A stretch of 64,000 bases of DNA from Gelidibacter pelagius (lineage in GTDB: Bacteria > Bacteroidota > Bacteroidia > Flavobacteriales > Flavobacteriaceae): the NCBI RefSeq assembly GCF_017581925.1, contig NZ_JAGEVG010000006.1:62001-126000 (forward strand), written 5' to 3'. Positions 1-10,300 of this stretch are shown here, piece by piece. A model generated the notes under the pieces. The model worked only from the letters and a program-made list of their open reading frames with translations, made no database searches and was not told where the DNA came from. The stretch's first letter is position 1. Each line of letters starts with the position of its first letter. A program made the translations under genes and the position numbers.

Positions 1-180
1 ATCCACCAACGAACTAAATAAGATTAATGAAAGGAATCGCCAATCCCACCAGCCATAAAACACATAACTAGATACCGTGATCAATAGATTTTGAGACTTG
101 ATGCGTTTTCCTCCTATAAGCCAGTATAATCCAAATACGATTGGAAGAAACAGAAAAAATTCAATGGAATTAAACAGCAT
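1..180 (-). CDS. MBOAT family O-acyltransferase, N-terminal part (cut by window edge)
   Basis: Reading the minus strand from an ATG at 180 gives an open frame to the window edge. It begins MLFNSIEFFLFLPIVFGLYW and contains SSYVFYGWWDWRFLSLI, nearly the same as the N-terminus of the complete MBOAT protein at 1203-2636. This is therefore a second, paralogous membrane-bound O-acyltransferase of the AlgI/DltB type, which would transfer acyl groups onto a cell-surface glycan. Only about 60 residues are visible and the catalytic His is outside the window. It follows the SGNH-like gene by 36 bp on the same strand, so it is probably the last visible member of the exopolysaccharide operon. Confidence 0.85.
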   Translation of the reverse strand, partial: MLFNSIEFFLFLPIVFGLYWLIGGKRIKSQNLLITVSSYVFYGWWDWRFLSLILFSSLVD

Positions 181-216
181 GTAATTGCATGATTTAGTTG
201 GTTAATAGAGGTTCTG

Positions 217-1194
217 TTAGTGGTTTTTTTCTTGTATTCGTTTTATTGCCTCCACAAGTTGCATGCTTGCTTTTTGAGCGCCCTTGTAATTTGGGTGGTG
301 ATAATCCGCAAAATCCTGGTCTGTATAAATAGTATGATCATCAATAAAATTATTTAGATCAAAATAAGGATTGTTTTCTTTTGCCATATACGTTTTAAAA
401 TAAGCACCTTCATCATCTGTTTTGCTTAATTTTAATCTCGAAGGAGGATAGGCTGTTCTTACACAAACTAACTTTGCATTATTGGATTTGACAAGATGCT
501 CAATTTTTTTAAAATACTTATCAAAACGATTTTTGTCGAATGTTGTATTTTCAAAATTGGAGATGGGTCCAAAATTAGACACTTGTGCTTTACTGGCTGT
601 TAGGGTATCATGCAGATAACCCTTGATCCATTGATCTTCTTTTCTAAGTGATTTATTATTTGAAAACACCCCGATGATGTCTTGTTTTATATAATTCTTA
701 AATTTCACTACTGGAATGCTGAAGTTTAGAATTCCAGCTGTGCCGTAGCCTTTGGCAATGAGATTATATCTTCTTTGATTGGAATTAAAGAAAGAAGAAT
801 TAGAATAAGTTTGGTAGTAATCATAGATATCATCTGAGGCCTCAAAAAACAGATCCAAGATGATATATTTTGGTTTTTGATATTCAAAAATTTCTTCTAA
901 ACTGTAATAGGTCTCAGCAATATCTTGGGCTGATGTGGCCATATTATATGAGTTTGTATTTAGAAATGAGTCAATAATAATTGGATTAAATGAAGCATAA
1001 GCTCTGCTGGTACCAACAATGATCAAGTCATAAGTATTTTTGTTTTGATGAATAGCTTCCCATTTAAGGTAATTTCTATTCGTTTTATTTCGAACAGATT
1101 TATGGGTGGGATATTCATATATAATCGCAATAATTACATTTACCAATATAAACACTAACACACCTAAGGAAACTTGTTTTAAAAATTTTTTCAT
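217..1194 (-). CDS. SGNH/DltD-like membrane-anchored partner of MBOAT acyltransferase
   Basis: This 325-residue protein has one N-terminal membrane anchor (about residues 8-26) and an exported domain. The segment LIIVGTSRAYASFNP puts a Ser at about 63 in a GxSR block I like that of SGNH hydrolases. Near the C-terminus DYHHPN (D297, H300) matches a DxxH block V. Proteins of this build are found beside MBOAT acyltransferases (compare DltD or AlgX/AlgJ) and complete acyl transfer to an extracellular glycan. It sits between two MBOAT genes, 8 bp after the first, which supports that role. The substrate cannot be read from the sequence, and overall similarity to named families is only by motif. Confidence 0.7.
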   Translation of the reverse strand: MKKFLKQVSLGVLVFILVNVIIAIIYEYPTHKSVRNKTNRNYLKWEAIHQNKNTYDLIIVGTSRAYASFNPIIIDSFLNTNSYNMATSAQDIAETYYSLEEIFEYQKPKYIILDLFFEASDDIYDYYQTYSNSSFFNSNQRRYNLIAKGYGTAGILNFSIPVVKFKNYIKQDIIGVFSNNKSLRKEDQWIKGYLHDTLTASKAQVSNFGPISNFENTTFDKNRFDKYFKKIEHLVKSNNAKLVCVRTAYPPSRLKLSKTDDEGAYFKTYMAKENNPYFDLNNFIDDHTIYTDQDFADYHHPNYKGAQKASMQLVEAIKRIQEKNH

Positions 1195-1202
1195 TTATAA
1201 TA

Positions 1203-2636
1203 TTAAAACTGAAAATAAATAAATGCTTGCTCTTCTCCAGTAAAGAGAAACATAAGCATAATGAGCAACATATAGAAAGACCAGCGCATTGGTTTTTTCA
1301 TAAAATCTATTCGTTCCAAGGCGTGTTGATCATGTCTTCCCAACCACTCAATACCCAAAAAAACGGAAACTAAAAACAATACGGTATATGGAAGAATTAC
1401 AGGTTTTGAAAACAGAGAACTATTGAACATGTCCAATAAGTATCTGAACGCATGGGAAACAGAATCGGCCCTAAAAAATACCCAAGCCACAGTTGTGATG
1501 AAAAAAGTAAAGGCCATTTGAACAATTTCCCTAAAATTGGGCAACAGTTTATTTTGGGCCACTACATCGGTATTCACCCTATTTTTTTTAGCGAGCAATA
1601 ATGGTAAAAAATATAAGGCGTTCAGTCCTCCCCAAACAATAAAGGTCCAATTAGCGCCATGCCAAAACCCACTAACGAGAAATATGATAAAAACATTTCT
1701 TATTTTTTTATTCAAACTTCCTCTGCTTCCTCCCAAAGGAATGTAGATATAATCTCTGAACCAGGTAGATAATGAGATGTGCCACCTTCTCCAAAATTCT
1801 GCAATGTCCCTTGAGAAGTATGGGAATGCGAAATTTTGCTTAAGGTCAAAACCAAAAAATCTAGAAATACCGATGGCGATATCCGAATAGCCTGAAAAAT
1901 CACCATAAATTTGAAATGCAAATAAAAGCGCTCCCAAAAACAGTGTGCTGCCAGAATAGTCATTTGAGTTATTAAATATAGTATTTGCATATTTTGCACA
2001 ATTGTCTGCAATAACTACTTTTTTGAATAAACCCCAAATCATCTGTCGCATTCCATCAACGGCATTTGCGTAGTGAAACTCCCTTTTCTTATAGAATTGA
2101 GGTAATAGATTTGTAGCACGTTCTATAGGGCCAGCAACTAGCTGTGGAAAGAAGCTTACAAATGCAAAAAATGAAATTATATCCTTGGTTGGCTCTAGGC
2201 GTTTGTTATAAACATCAATGGTATAACTTAAGGTTTGGAACGTATAAAAACTAATACCAACGGGAAGTATGATATTAAGGGTACCAGCACTTATTGTTGA
2301 CCCAAAAAACGTAAATGAAGCTATAAAACTTTCAACAAAAAAGTTGTAATACTTAAAGAATCCCAAAAAACCAATATTAACACTAATACTTGTCCATAAT
2401 AGTAATTTGCGTCTTTTAGGCCTCTTTTCGCTATTTAGAAGCACTCCAATACCATAATCTAAAAATGAGCTAAATATAATGAGTGATAAAAACCTCCAAT
2501 CCCACCAGCCATAAAAAACATAGCTAGCAAAAACAATGAGAAAATTTTGAAACTTTAAGTTTTTGCCAAAAACAAACCAATAGAGTGTAAATACAATGGG
2601 GAGAAATATAAAAAACTCTAGCGAATTAAAAAGCAT
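1203..2636 (-). CDS. MBOAT family O-acyltransferase (AlgI/DltB type)
   Basis: This 477-residue polytopic membrane protein has the full MBOAT signature. PVGISFYTFQTLSYTID lies near 125-142, QLVAGPIERA near 165-174, and EFWRRWHISLSTWFRDYIYIPLGG near 280-303. The invariant catalytic His is about H326 in SGFWHGANW. The family moves acyl groups (often acetyl) across the inner membrane onto a polysaccharide such as alginate or teichoic acid. Here the glycan is presumably the product of the neighbouring flippase, polymerase and glycosyltransferase. The length is normal for AlgI-like proteins. A second paralogue begins at 180 on the same strand, with the SGNH-like gene between them. Confidence 0.93.
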   Translation of the reverse strand: MLFNSLEFFIFLPIVFTLYWFVFGKNLKFQNFLIVFASYVFYGWWDWRFLSLIIFSSFLDYGIGVLLNSEKRPKRRKLLLWTSISVNIGFLGFFKYYNFFVESFIASFTFFGSTISAGTLNIILPVGISFYTFQTLSYTIDVYNKRLEPTKDIISFFAFVSFFPQLVAGPIERATNLLPQFYKKREFHYANAVDGMRQMIWGLFKKVVIADNCAKYANTIFNNSNDYSGSTLFLGALLFAFQIYGDFSGYSDIAIGISRFFGFDLKQNFAFPYFSRDIAEFWRRWHISLSTWFRDYIYIPLGGSRGSLNKKIRNVFIIFLVSGFWHGANWTFIVWGGLNALYFLPLLLAKKNRVNTDVVAQNKLLPNFREIVQMAFTFFITTVAWVFFRADSVSHAFRYLLDMFNSSLFSKPVILPYTVLFLVSVFLGIEWLGRHDQHALERIDFMKKPMRWSFYMLLIMLMFLFTGEEQAFIYFQF

Positions 2637-2849
2637 AAATAGTTAAATTTGGGTCAGTTCCATTTTGGGCCATAATAATTTAAAGTAAATATGCTGTATC
2701 TTATTGAAATCATCAAAATTATTCTTTGAATTACAACTTTCCTACTTTTATCTGCATTATAAACAGAAGAATTAAATCAAGACAGTTGAAAAATCGAGAG
2801 ATGATAAATTATGAATTATTTTATTTTTAATATCATGGCAAGTTTTTAA

Positions 2850-4094
2850 TCAAGTCAGAAAATCTTTAAACATGGAGCGTGATGAATTATCAGAAATACT
2901 ATTCAAATGTTCATCATCATTAAAATCTACGAGATAACCCAAATAAATAAACAATGCCACTAAATAAGGTTGATTTATTATACTCTGTAAACTCAGCATG
3001 AATATGCACAATGCGATTAAAACAGGAAGCACAAAAAATCTAATATGTGGTGGGCTTGCAATAGCCTTGGAGAAATATCTTCCAAGCATAAATAAGAAGA
3101 AGATAAGTACAAAAACACCAGCATCTGCCCATACACCTATAATGGTATTATGTCCTTGATGAGAATTTGCAAAATTGATTCCATTTCCTAATACTGGATT
3201 TTTATAAACATAATGCAATAATTCATTTACTAATTCACTTCTTCCAGAATCATCAACCCTGTCAAAATTAAATGATAAAATATTAACAATATTGTTTATT
3301 TTATCTCTTTGTTGCCCTACTAAATTAACGTTTGCGGTTAAACTATTTAGATTTAATAGTAAAATATAAACAAGAGGTAGCAAGCTTATACCTAAAATAA
3401 TTCTAATGCCTTTAAAAAACTTGTAATTTAGCATTATTAATGAAATGACAAAAACCATAAACCCGGTATTTGAAAAAGTAATGAACAAACTATAAGCCGT
3501 GACAGTTAATAGAATTAACCTTAAAATTTTCAGAAATTTGCTTTTAGATTTAAAGGTTTGAAAAACAAAAATAAATGAAATAATTGAGACTAAGGCCATT
3601 TGGTTAGCATCTCCATAAACACCTGAAGCTCTGTCTATTATATAGATATATTTGCCGCCTACCTGATCTATATCGAAATCTATACTTTTCCAGTAAATTG
3701 AAATCACGCAAGATAATACGAAGGATATAAGAGCCACTTTTTCAAATAAAATTCTATTATTTGATAAGCTTAAATAATAATAAAATCCTAAAACATAAAA
3801 AAATGGAATGACAGCTAATAGTATATTGGAATTAAAATAATTGATAGCACTTGCCAAAAAGGCAAACAAGAAATAAAGCACATAAAAAACAATCCATAAG
3901 GCAGAAGTTTTGGAAAGTTCTCCTCTGTTTTTAATGATTAGGCCTGTTCCTAATACAATTAGACATAGATTTCCGTATGCTATACCTTGAGCAAGTGTTG
4001 ATGAAACTAAATAAGTAACTATAACTTGTGCATTGAGTACAGTAACCACAAAGGGAAATAGAAAACAGAGATGTACAACTAGTTTATTTTTCAT
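2850..4094 (-). CDS. O-antigen ligase/polymerase-like membrane protein (Wzy/WaaL type)
   Basis: This 414-residue protein has about ten to twelve hydrophobic segments. A large periplasmic loop at about 255-315 contains RSELVNELLHYVYKNPVLGNG followed by HQGHNTIIGVWADAGVF. That loop pattern (Arg-rich entry, then xNPxxGxG and H-NxxIxxWAxxG) is characteristic of the O-antigen ligase/polymerase family. The likely role is polymerising repeat units, or transferring a glycan at the periplasmic face. It begins 3 bp after the glycosyltransferase stop, so it is co-transcribed. Wzy and WaaL cannot be told apart by sequence. A flippase-polymerase pair with acyltransferases favours Wzy. Confidence 0.8.
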   Translation of the reverse strand: MKNKLVVHLCFLFPFVVTVLNAQVIVTYLVSSTLAQGIAYGNLCLIVLGTGLIIKNRGELSKTSALWIVFYVLYFLFAFLASAINYFNSNILLAVIPFFYVLGFYYYLSLSNNRILFEKVALISFVLSCVISIYWKSIDFDIDQVGGKYIYIIDRASGVYGDANQMALVSIISFIFVFQTFKSKSKFLKILRLILLTVTAYSLFITFSNTGFMVFVISLIMLNYKFFKGIRIILGISLLPLVYILLLNLNSLTANVNLVGQQRDKINNIVNILSFNFDRVDDSGRSELVNELLHYVYKNPVLGNGINFANSHQGHNTIIGVWADAGVFVLIFFLFMLGRYFSKAIASPPHIRFFVLPVLIALCIFMLSLQSIINQPYLVALFIYLGYLVDFNDDEHLNSISDNSSRSMFKDFLT

Positions 4095-4097
4095 CGA

Positions 4098-5159
4098 TTA
4101 TAGTGCTTCAAACATCTCTAAATATCTCATATAAATTTTTTCGATTTTGAATCTATCTAAAGAATCAATACCCTTTTTTGCAAATTCTATTCTTTTTTCT
4201 GGTTGTTTAATTAATTCATCTAATTCTTTACACATTAATTCAGAATTTTGATTTTCTACCAGAATACCATTTACGTTATGAGTAATGATTTCAGATGGTC
4301 CGGAAATACAATCATAAGCTATGCAAGCCATACCTTGAGACATAGCTTCAATTAGTACCATTGGTAAACCCTCAAATCGAGAAGTCATAATGTAAATTTC
4401 AGAATCTCTCATAACATTTGAAATTTGTGTTGAAAAATCTTCAAAAGTCACTTTATCATTTAGTTTTTCTTTTTTAGCTAAATCTATTAAAAACTTTGAT
4501 CCTTCTTCTCCACCACCTATTAGTCTCAGATTCCAACCAGGATTTTTTAATAAAACGGGCCCAATCATTTTTAGTAAATTATCAAAACCTTTATGATGGT
4601 ACCTATCGAGATCCCCGACAGCTAAGATAGTTTTGTTCCGATTTCTTGTTTTTTCTCTGTAAATTTCAAATGCGCACGGATTTGGCACAACATAAACCTT
4701 AACATTTCGATTTTCATAATATTCCTTGTCAAAGTTGGTAAGAACCGTTAGTGCATTACTAAATTTATAAGCATATTTCCTAGTTATTTGACCAATGAAA
4801 TTTGTTTTTTCAAGATGGTTATTGTGTTCAGAAGCTATAATCTTAATGCCATATAATTTACTAACAATTATTCCAATCAAATTGGTCTGAATCATAGATG
4901 TAATTAATACTTCAGGTCTGTTGTTTTGAGAGTTATAATATTGCATTAAGTTGACAAAGCTTCTTGTCATGTGGTTTTTTATCTTTCCATGATGCAATTT
5001 AATACGTTTTATATTTTGAGTTGGTTTCCATATATCTGGTCCGTTAAAAGTTATTACTGAAATATCATGTTCTTTTTCTTTAAAATAATTAGCTAACAAA
5101 ACTAACACACGTTCAGCACCTCCCGAGGCGAGTGAATTTACAAGAAAATCTATTTTCAT
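4098..5159 (-). CDS. Glycosyltransferase family 4 (GT-B fold)
   Basis: This 353-residue cytoplasmic glycosyltransferase has the GT4 features. The N-terminal nucleotide-fold start reads LASGGAERVLVLLANYF (residues about 10-26), and the mid-domain SEHNN lies near 115. The donor-binding EX7E region is in SRFEGLPMVLIEAMSQGMACIAYD (about 262-285), followed by GPSEII. It would add a sugar from an NDP-sugar to the lipid-linked repeat unit. Its ATG overlaps the flippase stop by 4 bp (ATGA), which indicates translational coupling. Only one glycosyltransferase is visible here, so others needed to build the repeat unit must lie elsewhere or beyond the left edge. Confidence 0.92.
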   Translation of the reverse strand: MKIDFLVNSLASGGAERVLVLLANYFKEKEHDISVITFNGPDIWKPTQNIKRIKLHHGKIKNHMTRSFVNLMQYYNSQNNRPEVLITSMIQTNLIGIIVSKLYGIKIIASEHNNHLEKTNFIGQITRKYAYKFSNALTVLTNFDKEYYENRNVKVYVVPNPCAFEIYREKTRNRNKTILAVGDLDRYHHKGFDNLLKMIGPVLLKNPGWNLRLIGGGEEGSKFLIDLAKKEKLNDKVTFEDFSTQISNVMRDSEIYIMTSRFEGLPMVLIEAMSQGMACIAYDCISGPSEIITHNVNGILVENQNSELMCKELDELIKQPEKRIEFAKKGIDSLDRFKIEKIYMRYLEMFEAL

Positions 5160-6499
5160 AAATTAAGTTTTTTGTATAATTTATATGTATATCCAAAATA
5201 AAAACAACTACTTATAATAAACACTAAAGAAGTGCTCATGGCCAACCCGAAAACGCCATAGTGCTTAATTAATATAGTATTTAATATTATATTAACAATT
5301 AAATTAACTAACGAAATCCAAGCCATGAAGCTGTTTTTATTAATGCTTGTCAAAAATTTAACAATAATTAAGGTACAGAGATAGAACGGGACATTTAATA
5401 GTAAAATTTGTTGGATGGTCGAAACTTTTATAGTGTCATTATGGGTAAATTGATTTCTCTCTAACCATAATTGAATAACCCAATCAGATAATAAAATTCC
5501 GATTATTGAAGCAATTAGTACGGTTCCAAATATCCATTTTAAAATCTTAAATAAATATTGATAGGCTATTTTAAGATCTTCATTAACCATTCTTGAAAAA
5601 TGAGGCAATAAGACGTTTCCTAAAGACATAATTACAATGGAAACACCAAATGCTGGTATTCTGTTTGCGTAACTTAGAGCAGCTAAAGAACCAACAATAA
5701 GTTGGCCAGCAAAAAATTGATCAATAAAGTTATTCATTGCAGAAAGAAAACCTGAAGTTATTTTGGGCGGTAATTGCTGTATCATTAACCTAGAATTACT
5801 ATTCAAAATCAGTTTTCCTAACGAAATAGCTTTGAGCTTTATTGAATAAAACAATAAAAATGTAAAACTGATAATCGTACCCGTCAAAGTACCATAGGCC
5901 AAAACCATTGGCCCGAGTATTTCCAATAAGTGTAAAAGAAATAAGATTGTTGTGAATAAAGGTAAGAGACCTACAATAGTGGATATGAAAAACCTATTGT
6001 CAACTTCCAATAATCCCGTAAGTACAGATTCAATTCCCCAAAAAAACAAACATGGTAAAATAATGTAAAATTGGCTTTTCACTAATTGATAATTAGCTTC
6101 TGGTTGATTGGGATAAACTATATCCAAGAAAAAATCGAATGAAAAAAACGTTATTAAAATCGAAAGAAGTGAAACACCAATCGTCATTGTGAAAACGACA
6201 CTTTGAAAACTTGATTTATTATCACCGTTTTTTAATTCAGTAATATAGTTTGGTATAAACAAGTTTGTTAGTGAGCTAATAAAAACACTATTTATAAATG
6301 TAGGTAGCAAAGAAGCTATTATAAAAGTATCTATGACTTCGTTTAATCCAAAGCTACCTGCAACAATGGTTTCCTTGTAAAACGCAACTATCTTAATTAT
6401 GAAAGTAAGAACTGCAACAATAGCCATACTTTTCATAACAGGGTTCCGCATAGTATTGTTTGCTTTTCCTAATATATTTTTTAATTGGGTAATTAACAT
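5156..6499 (-). CDS. MurJ/MviN-like polysaccharide flippase (MOP superfamily)
   Basis: This 447-residue protein has about 12 to 14 hydrophobic segments. The MurJ-like opening is KETIVAGSFGLNEVIDTFIIASLLP (about residues 42-66). Later PNYITELKNGD, a YANRIPAFGVSIVIMSLGNVLLPHFSRM segment at about 275-302, and a C-terminal helix bundle resemble MurJ/Wzx flippases. It would move a lipid-linked oligosaccharide across the inner membrane. It is the first gene of the minus-strand operon, followed by GT4 with 4-bp overlap. It is a little shorter than the usual 500-residue housekeeping MurJ. Its context argues for a dedicated exopolysaccharide flippase rather than the lipid II flippase. Confidence 0.85.
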   Translation of the reverse strand: MLITQLKNILGKANNTMRNPVMKSMAIVAVLTFIIKIVAFYKETIVAGSFGLNEVIDTFIIASLLPTFINSVFISSLTNLFIPNYITELKNGDNKSSFQSVVFTMTIGVSLLSILITFFSFDFFLDIVYPNQPEANYQLVKSQFYIILPCLFFWGIESVLTGLLEVDNRFFISTIVGLLPLFTTILFLLHLLEILGPMVLAYGTLTGTIISFTFLLFYSIKLKAISLGKLILNSNSRLMIQQLPPKITSGFLSAMNNFIDQFFAGQLIVGSLAALSYANRIPAFGVSIVIMSLGNVLLPHFSRMVNEDLKIAYQYLFKILKWIFGTVLIASIIGILLSDWVIQLWLERNQFTHNDTIKVSTIQQILLLNVPFYLCTLIIVKFLTSINKNSFMAWISLVNLIVNIILNTILIKHYGVFGLAMSTSLVFIISSCFYFGYTYKLYKKLNL

Positions 6500-7368
6500 T
6501 TTAAGTTGTCAAGAGTGTTTTTCATTGCAGTCAAAAATATACTCAAGGAGATATTAATTTTAGGGAATATTACATAATCTCTAAAAGTTCGATTGGATTT
6601 TATCTAAAGGTTGTAGAGTCAATATTGGCGAAATGTTCTTGTAATCCACAAATATGGAAAAAATAATTGAAATCAAGATAAATATTGTATTAAGTTATTT
6701 GTTATGGTTTTCACCGCATTATTTTTAAAATCCATGTAGTTAACGACAACATTATTTGTCCATTAAATAAAGGTTATTTTTGTTCGATATTAATAAATCG
6801 TGTAAGAGTTTTTGTGAATCTTATTTAATTGTTCGAGAATTTCTCATTGTGGAATGCTTTTTATTATCAGTAGCCGACTCTCTTAGTTACTCATGATTTT
6901 TTTATTTTTTACAATTTAAACCAATTTGCTATTGTTTCACGGTGAGCTAAATTTTTTACTTATACCATTCTTCTTAAAAAGGAAATCTTTTGATTTAACT
7001 TATTGGTTATGTGTTTTTATTAGAAAAATATTTTATTAAACTTTAATGCAGTGATTTTATGATGTGCCCGTTCTATGTTGATTAAAATCGAATTCTCACT
7101 TTATAATTTTTTTTGTATTATGTATAGTAAATTCGATAAACTGTTAAATTTAACGTTGAGAAACATCTAAATCAATTTTCTACCCGTATATAACAACAAT
7201 GATTAGTAATTAAAAACAAAGTAATACTTACCCTACAATATTTTGCATCTTGTCGAATACTTATGTATTATTATGCCTTTTGTCGAATAAAACGGCTCTT
7301 TAGCATATTTCAATCCTTTAATTTTATAGATTGCAGACCTTCTTATAATCAGAAAAAGTAAAAATTTT
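6500..7368. other. AT-rich intergenic region between exopolysaccharide operon and lyase gene
   Basis: This stretch of 869 bp is very AT-rich and separates two divergent transcription units. I found no convincing coding frame, no tRNA and no clear TAnnTTTG promoter box. Short recurring words are visible: TTGTTCG near 6780 and 6830, and TTGTCGAATA near 7253 and 7280. They could be regulator sites, but no paired or spaced arrangement stands out. It must hold the promoters of both the minus-strand operon and the large secreted lyase gene, and may hold a long leader. Confidence 0.6.
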
Positions 7369-10300
7369 ATGAAAGCCCCTAAAATCACATTAAGTCAAAT
7401 TGGTTATATACCAATATTCATTTTATTATTTTCATTTCTAAATATAAATGCTCAACAGATAGCATTTCCTAGTGCTAAAGGTGCTGGTGCTTATTCTACT
7501 GGTGGACGAGGTGGTCAGGTTATTCACGTCACTACATTAAATTGGGATGGACCAGGAAGTCTAAAAGAAGCTATTAAAACTAAGGGACCTCGCACAATTG
7601 TCTTTGATGTAAGTGGCGAAATTGATGCTACAAGCCAAGGTAATTATGAAGATTTAATTGTTGGTTCTGATTATGATAACATTACTATTGCGGGACAAAC
7701 CGCTCCTCATGGAGGTATTACAATAAGGACTTCTTTTATAATTTTTAGAGATGTAGATAATGTCGTCGTAAGATATATAAGATTTAGGAATACAAATAAA
7801 TATTCGAGTTCAGACCCAATATGGAATCAAGGTGGTAGTAATATAATATTTGACCATTGCACTTTCAGCCATGGTAATGACGAAGCATTAGACTTTTCTT
7901 ATAGTTTGGGAACAATGGGAAATGTTACAATTCAAAATTGTTTTCTTCAAGATAGTAAAACAGGAGTTATATTGGGAGTGGATTCAAGTGGGAACCCTAC
8001 ACCTTTACCAGACTTAGGCGATTTTACTTTTGTCAATAATGCAATAAGCAATATATCACATAGATTTCCAAACCCACAGGGAGGAGGGCAATATGATATC
8101 GTGAATAATGTGATTTATAATTGGAAAGAAAGACTTATTAGAGTTACAAATGAAGGTACTTATAACATTATAAATAATTATTATAAAACATCTGCTCAAG
8201 GATTAAGAAGAAGTGGTTGGTTTCCTGGGACAGGTGTTATTACAACTCGATTACATAAACTACAAGCACAAACGTATAACAACCCCTTAATTTATACATC
8301 AGGAAGCTTAATAACAGGGCAAAGAGAAGTTCCACAAGTTGATGATAGTGACATGTGGACTTATTTTGCTGGATCACACTCTTCATTTCGAGAGGGTAAT
8401 CCAGTTGCTGCCAAATTCTTTACTAAAATACAATTTCCATTTAAAGGAGTTGACTTTACAATAAAAACGGCACATCAAGCCTATATTGACGTTCTAAATG
8501 ACGTTGGTGCAAATAAAACATTAAATGCTGATGGTACTTTAAATGAATACCAAGACACTAAGGATGCTGCTGATATTCTAATGATACAAAATGATAGTTT
8601 TGTTAGCTATGATAAAAATGATTTCTCATATCCACCTCTAAGTGAAGTACCATACCCAACTATCCCTAGAAACACAAGATCAGCAAACTTCTACATCTCC
8701 AACCCCCACATCCCAGAAATATGGCTTAAAGCCAACGTTCCGGAAGGCCAAGACCATAATGACATTGCGCCAAGTGGTTATACTTGGTTGGAAGAGTATT
8801 TAAATGGTGTAGATCGGACTGGAGAGGTTGCTGCAGTAGCTGTTGAAAGTGTTGAAGTCACACCAAGTACCGCAAGAGTTCAAATATTGGAAACCCTTCA
8901 ATTATCCGCAAGCTTTACACCTTCTAATGCTACCAATAAAAACGGTACATGGATTTCCAGTGACGAAGACATCGCGACGGTTGATACCAAAGGACTTGTG
9001 ACAGCTGTTTCGGTAGGTGAGGTGACTATAGCTTTTACAAGTGCAGACGGTGGAATAAAAGCCACCTCCTTAATAACGGTTTTTCCGGAAGCGCTCCAGG
9101 CGAGCGCAGGTACTGACCAAGAAGTTTGTGTAGGTACAACCACCACACTCACCGCAAGTGGTGGCACAAATTATGTTTGGAGTACAGGAGAAACTTCAGA
9201 GAGTATTGAAGTCACCCCTGAGACCACAACTACTTACACTGTTACAGTGTCAGATGAAAATGATCAATCAGAAGAGGCTAGTGTCACGGTTACAGTTAGT
9301 GCCATTCCGACCGCAAATGCAGGAGAAGATCAAACTATTTGTAATGGTGAAACAACAACGCTTACGGCCACTGGAGGATCATCATACCTATGGAGTACCG
9401 GTGAAACCACAGCTTCGATAGAAGTAAATCCAGAAGTAGACACCGTTTATAGTGTTGAAGTGAGTACTAATGGTTGTTCTAGTACAGATGAGGTTAGTGT
9501 TTCTGTGAAAGATGCTCCAGAACTTGTAATAACTGGCGATTTGATAATTTCTGAAGGTGAATCTACAACACTCACAGTGAATGGAGGGGGTAATTATGAA
9601 TGGAATACTGGTGAAACTTCTGAATCAATTACAGTAAGCCCAACAGTTACGACCACTTATTCCGTCAGTTCTATTAGTCCTGCTGGTTGTTCGAGTAATG
9701 CAAATATCACTGTTACGGTAGCTCAGCAAGTTTCTGCCAATGCCGGTCAAGACGTTGCTATTTGCGTTGGAACAAGCACAATCTTAACTGCCACTGGAGG
9801 TTCAATCTACCAATGGAGCAATGGTGCCACAACCGATAATATTGAGGTAAGCCCAGACGCAACTACCACCTATTCGGTTACGGTATTTGATAGCACAGGA
9901 ACCAATTCTGATACAGATGAAGTTACGGTAACGGTCAATCCGCTGCCAACTGTAGATGCAGGGAGCGGTAGTACTATTGATGCAGGAGAAAGCGTCACAT
10001 TAACTGCAACAGGTGCTACTACCTATAAGTGGAGCAACGGGGCAACTGGTGCGACCATTAATGTGAGTCCCACGGCGACCAGGACCTACACCGTGACCGG
10101 AACAAGAAATGGTTGTGAGGCTACAGACAAAGTAAAAGTAATAGTAAGAAACACTGTTGAGGTTATCGCCGATGCCGGTGTTGACCAAAGCATTTGTGCC
10201 GGATCAAGTGCGACTTTAACTGCCACTGGAGGTTCTACCTATTTGTGGAGCACGGGAGCTACAACCGAAAGTATTTCGGTTAGCCCATCTTCGACAACCA

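Noticed and set aside
4040-4065. GTAACC word inside the polymerase gene as a promoter
   Set aside because: It is in coding sequence and lacks the downstream box at the 13-base spacing.
6500-7368. Hidden gene in the long gap before the lyase gene
   Set aside because: All frames I followed are broken by stops within short distances and none has a recognisable motif.
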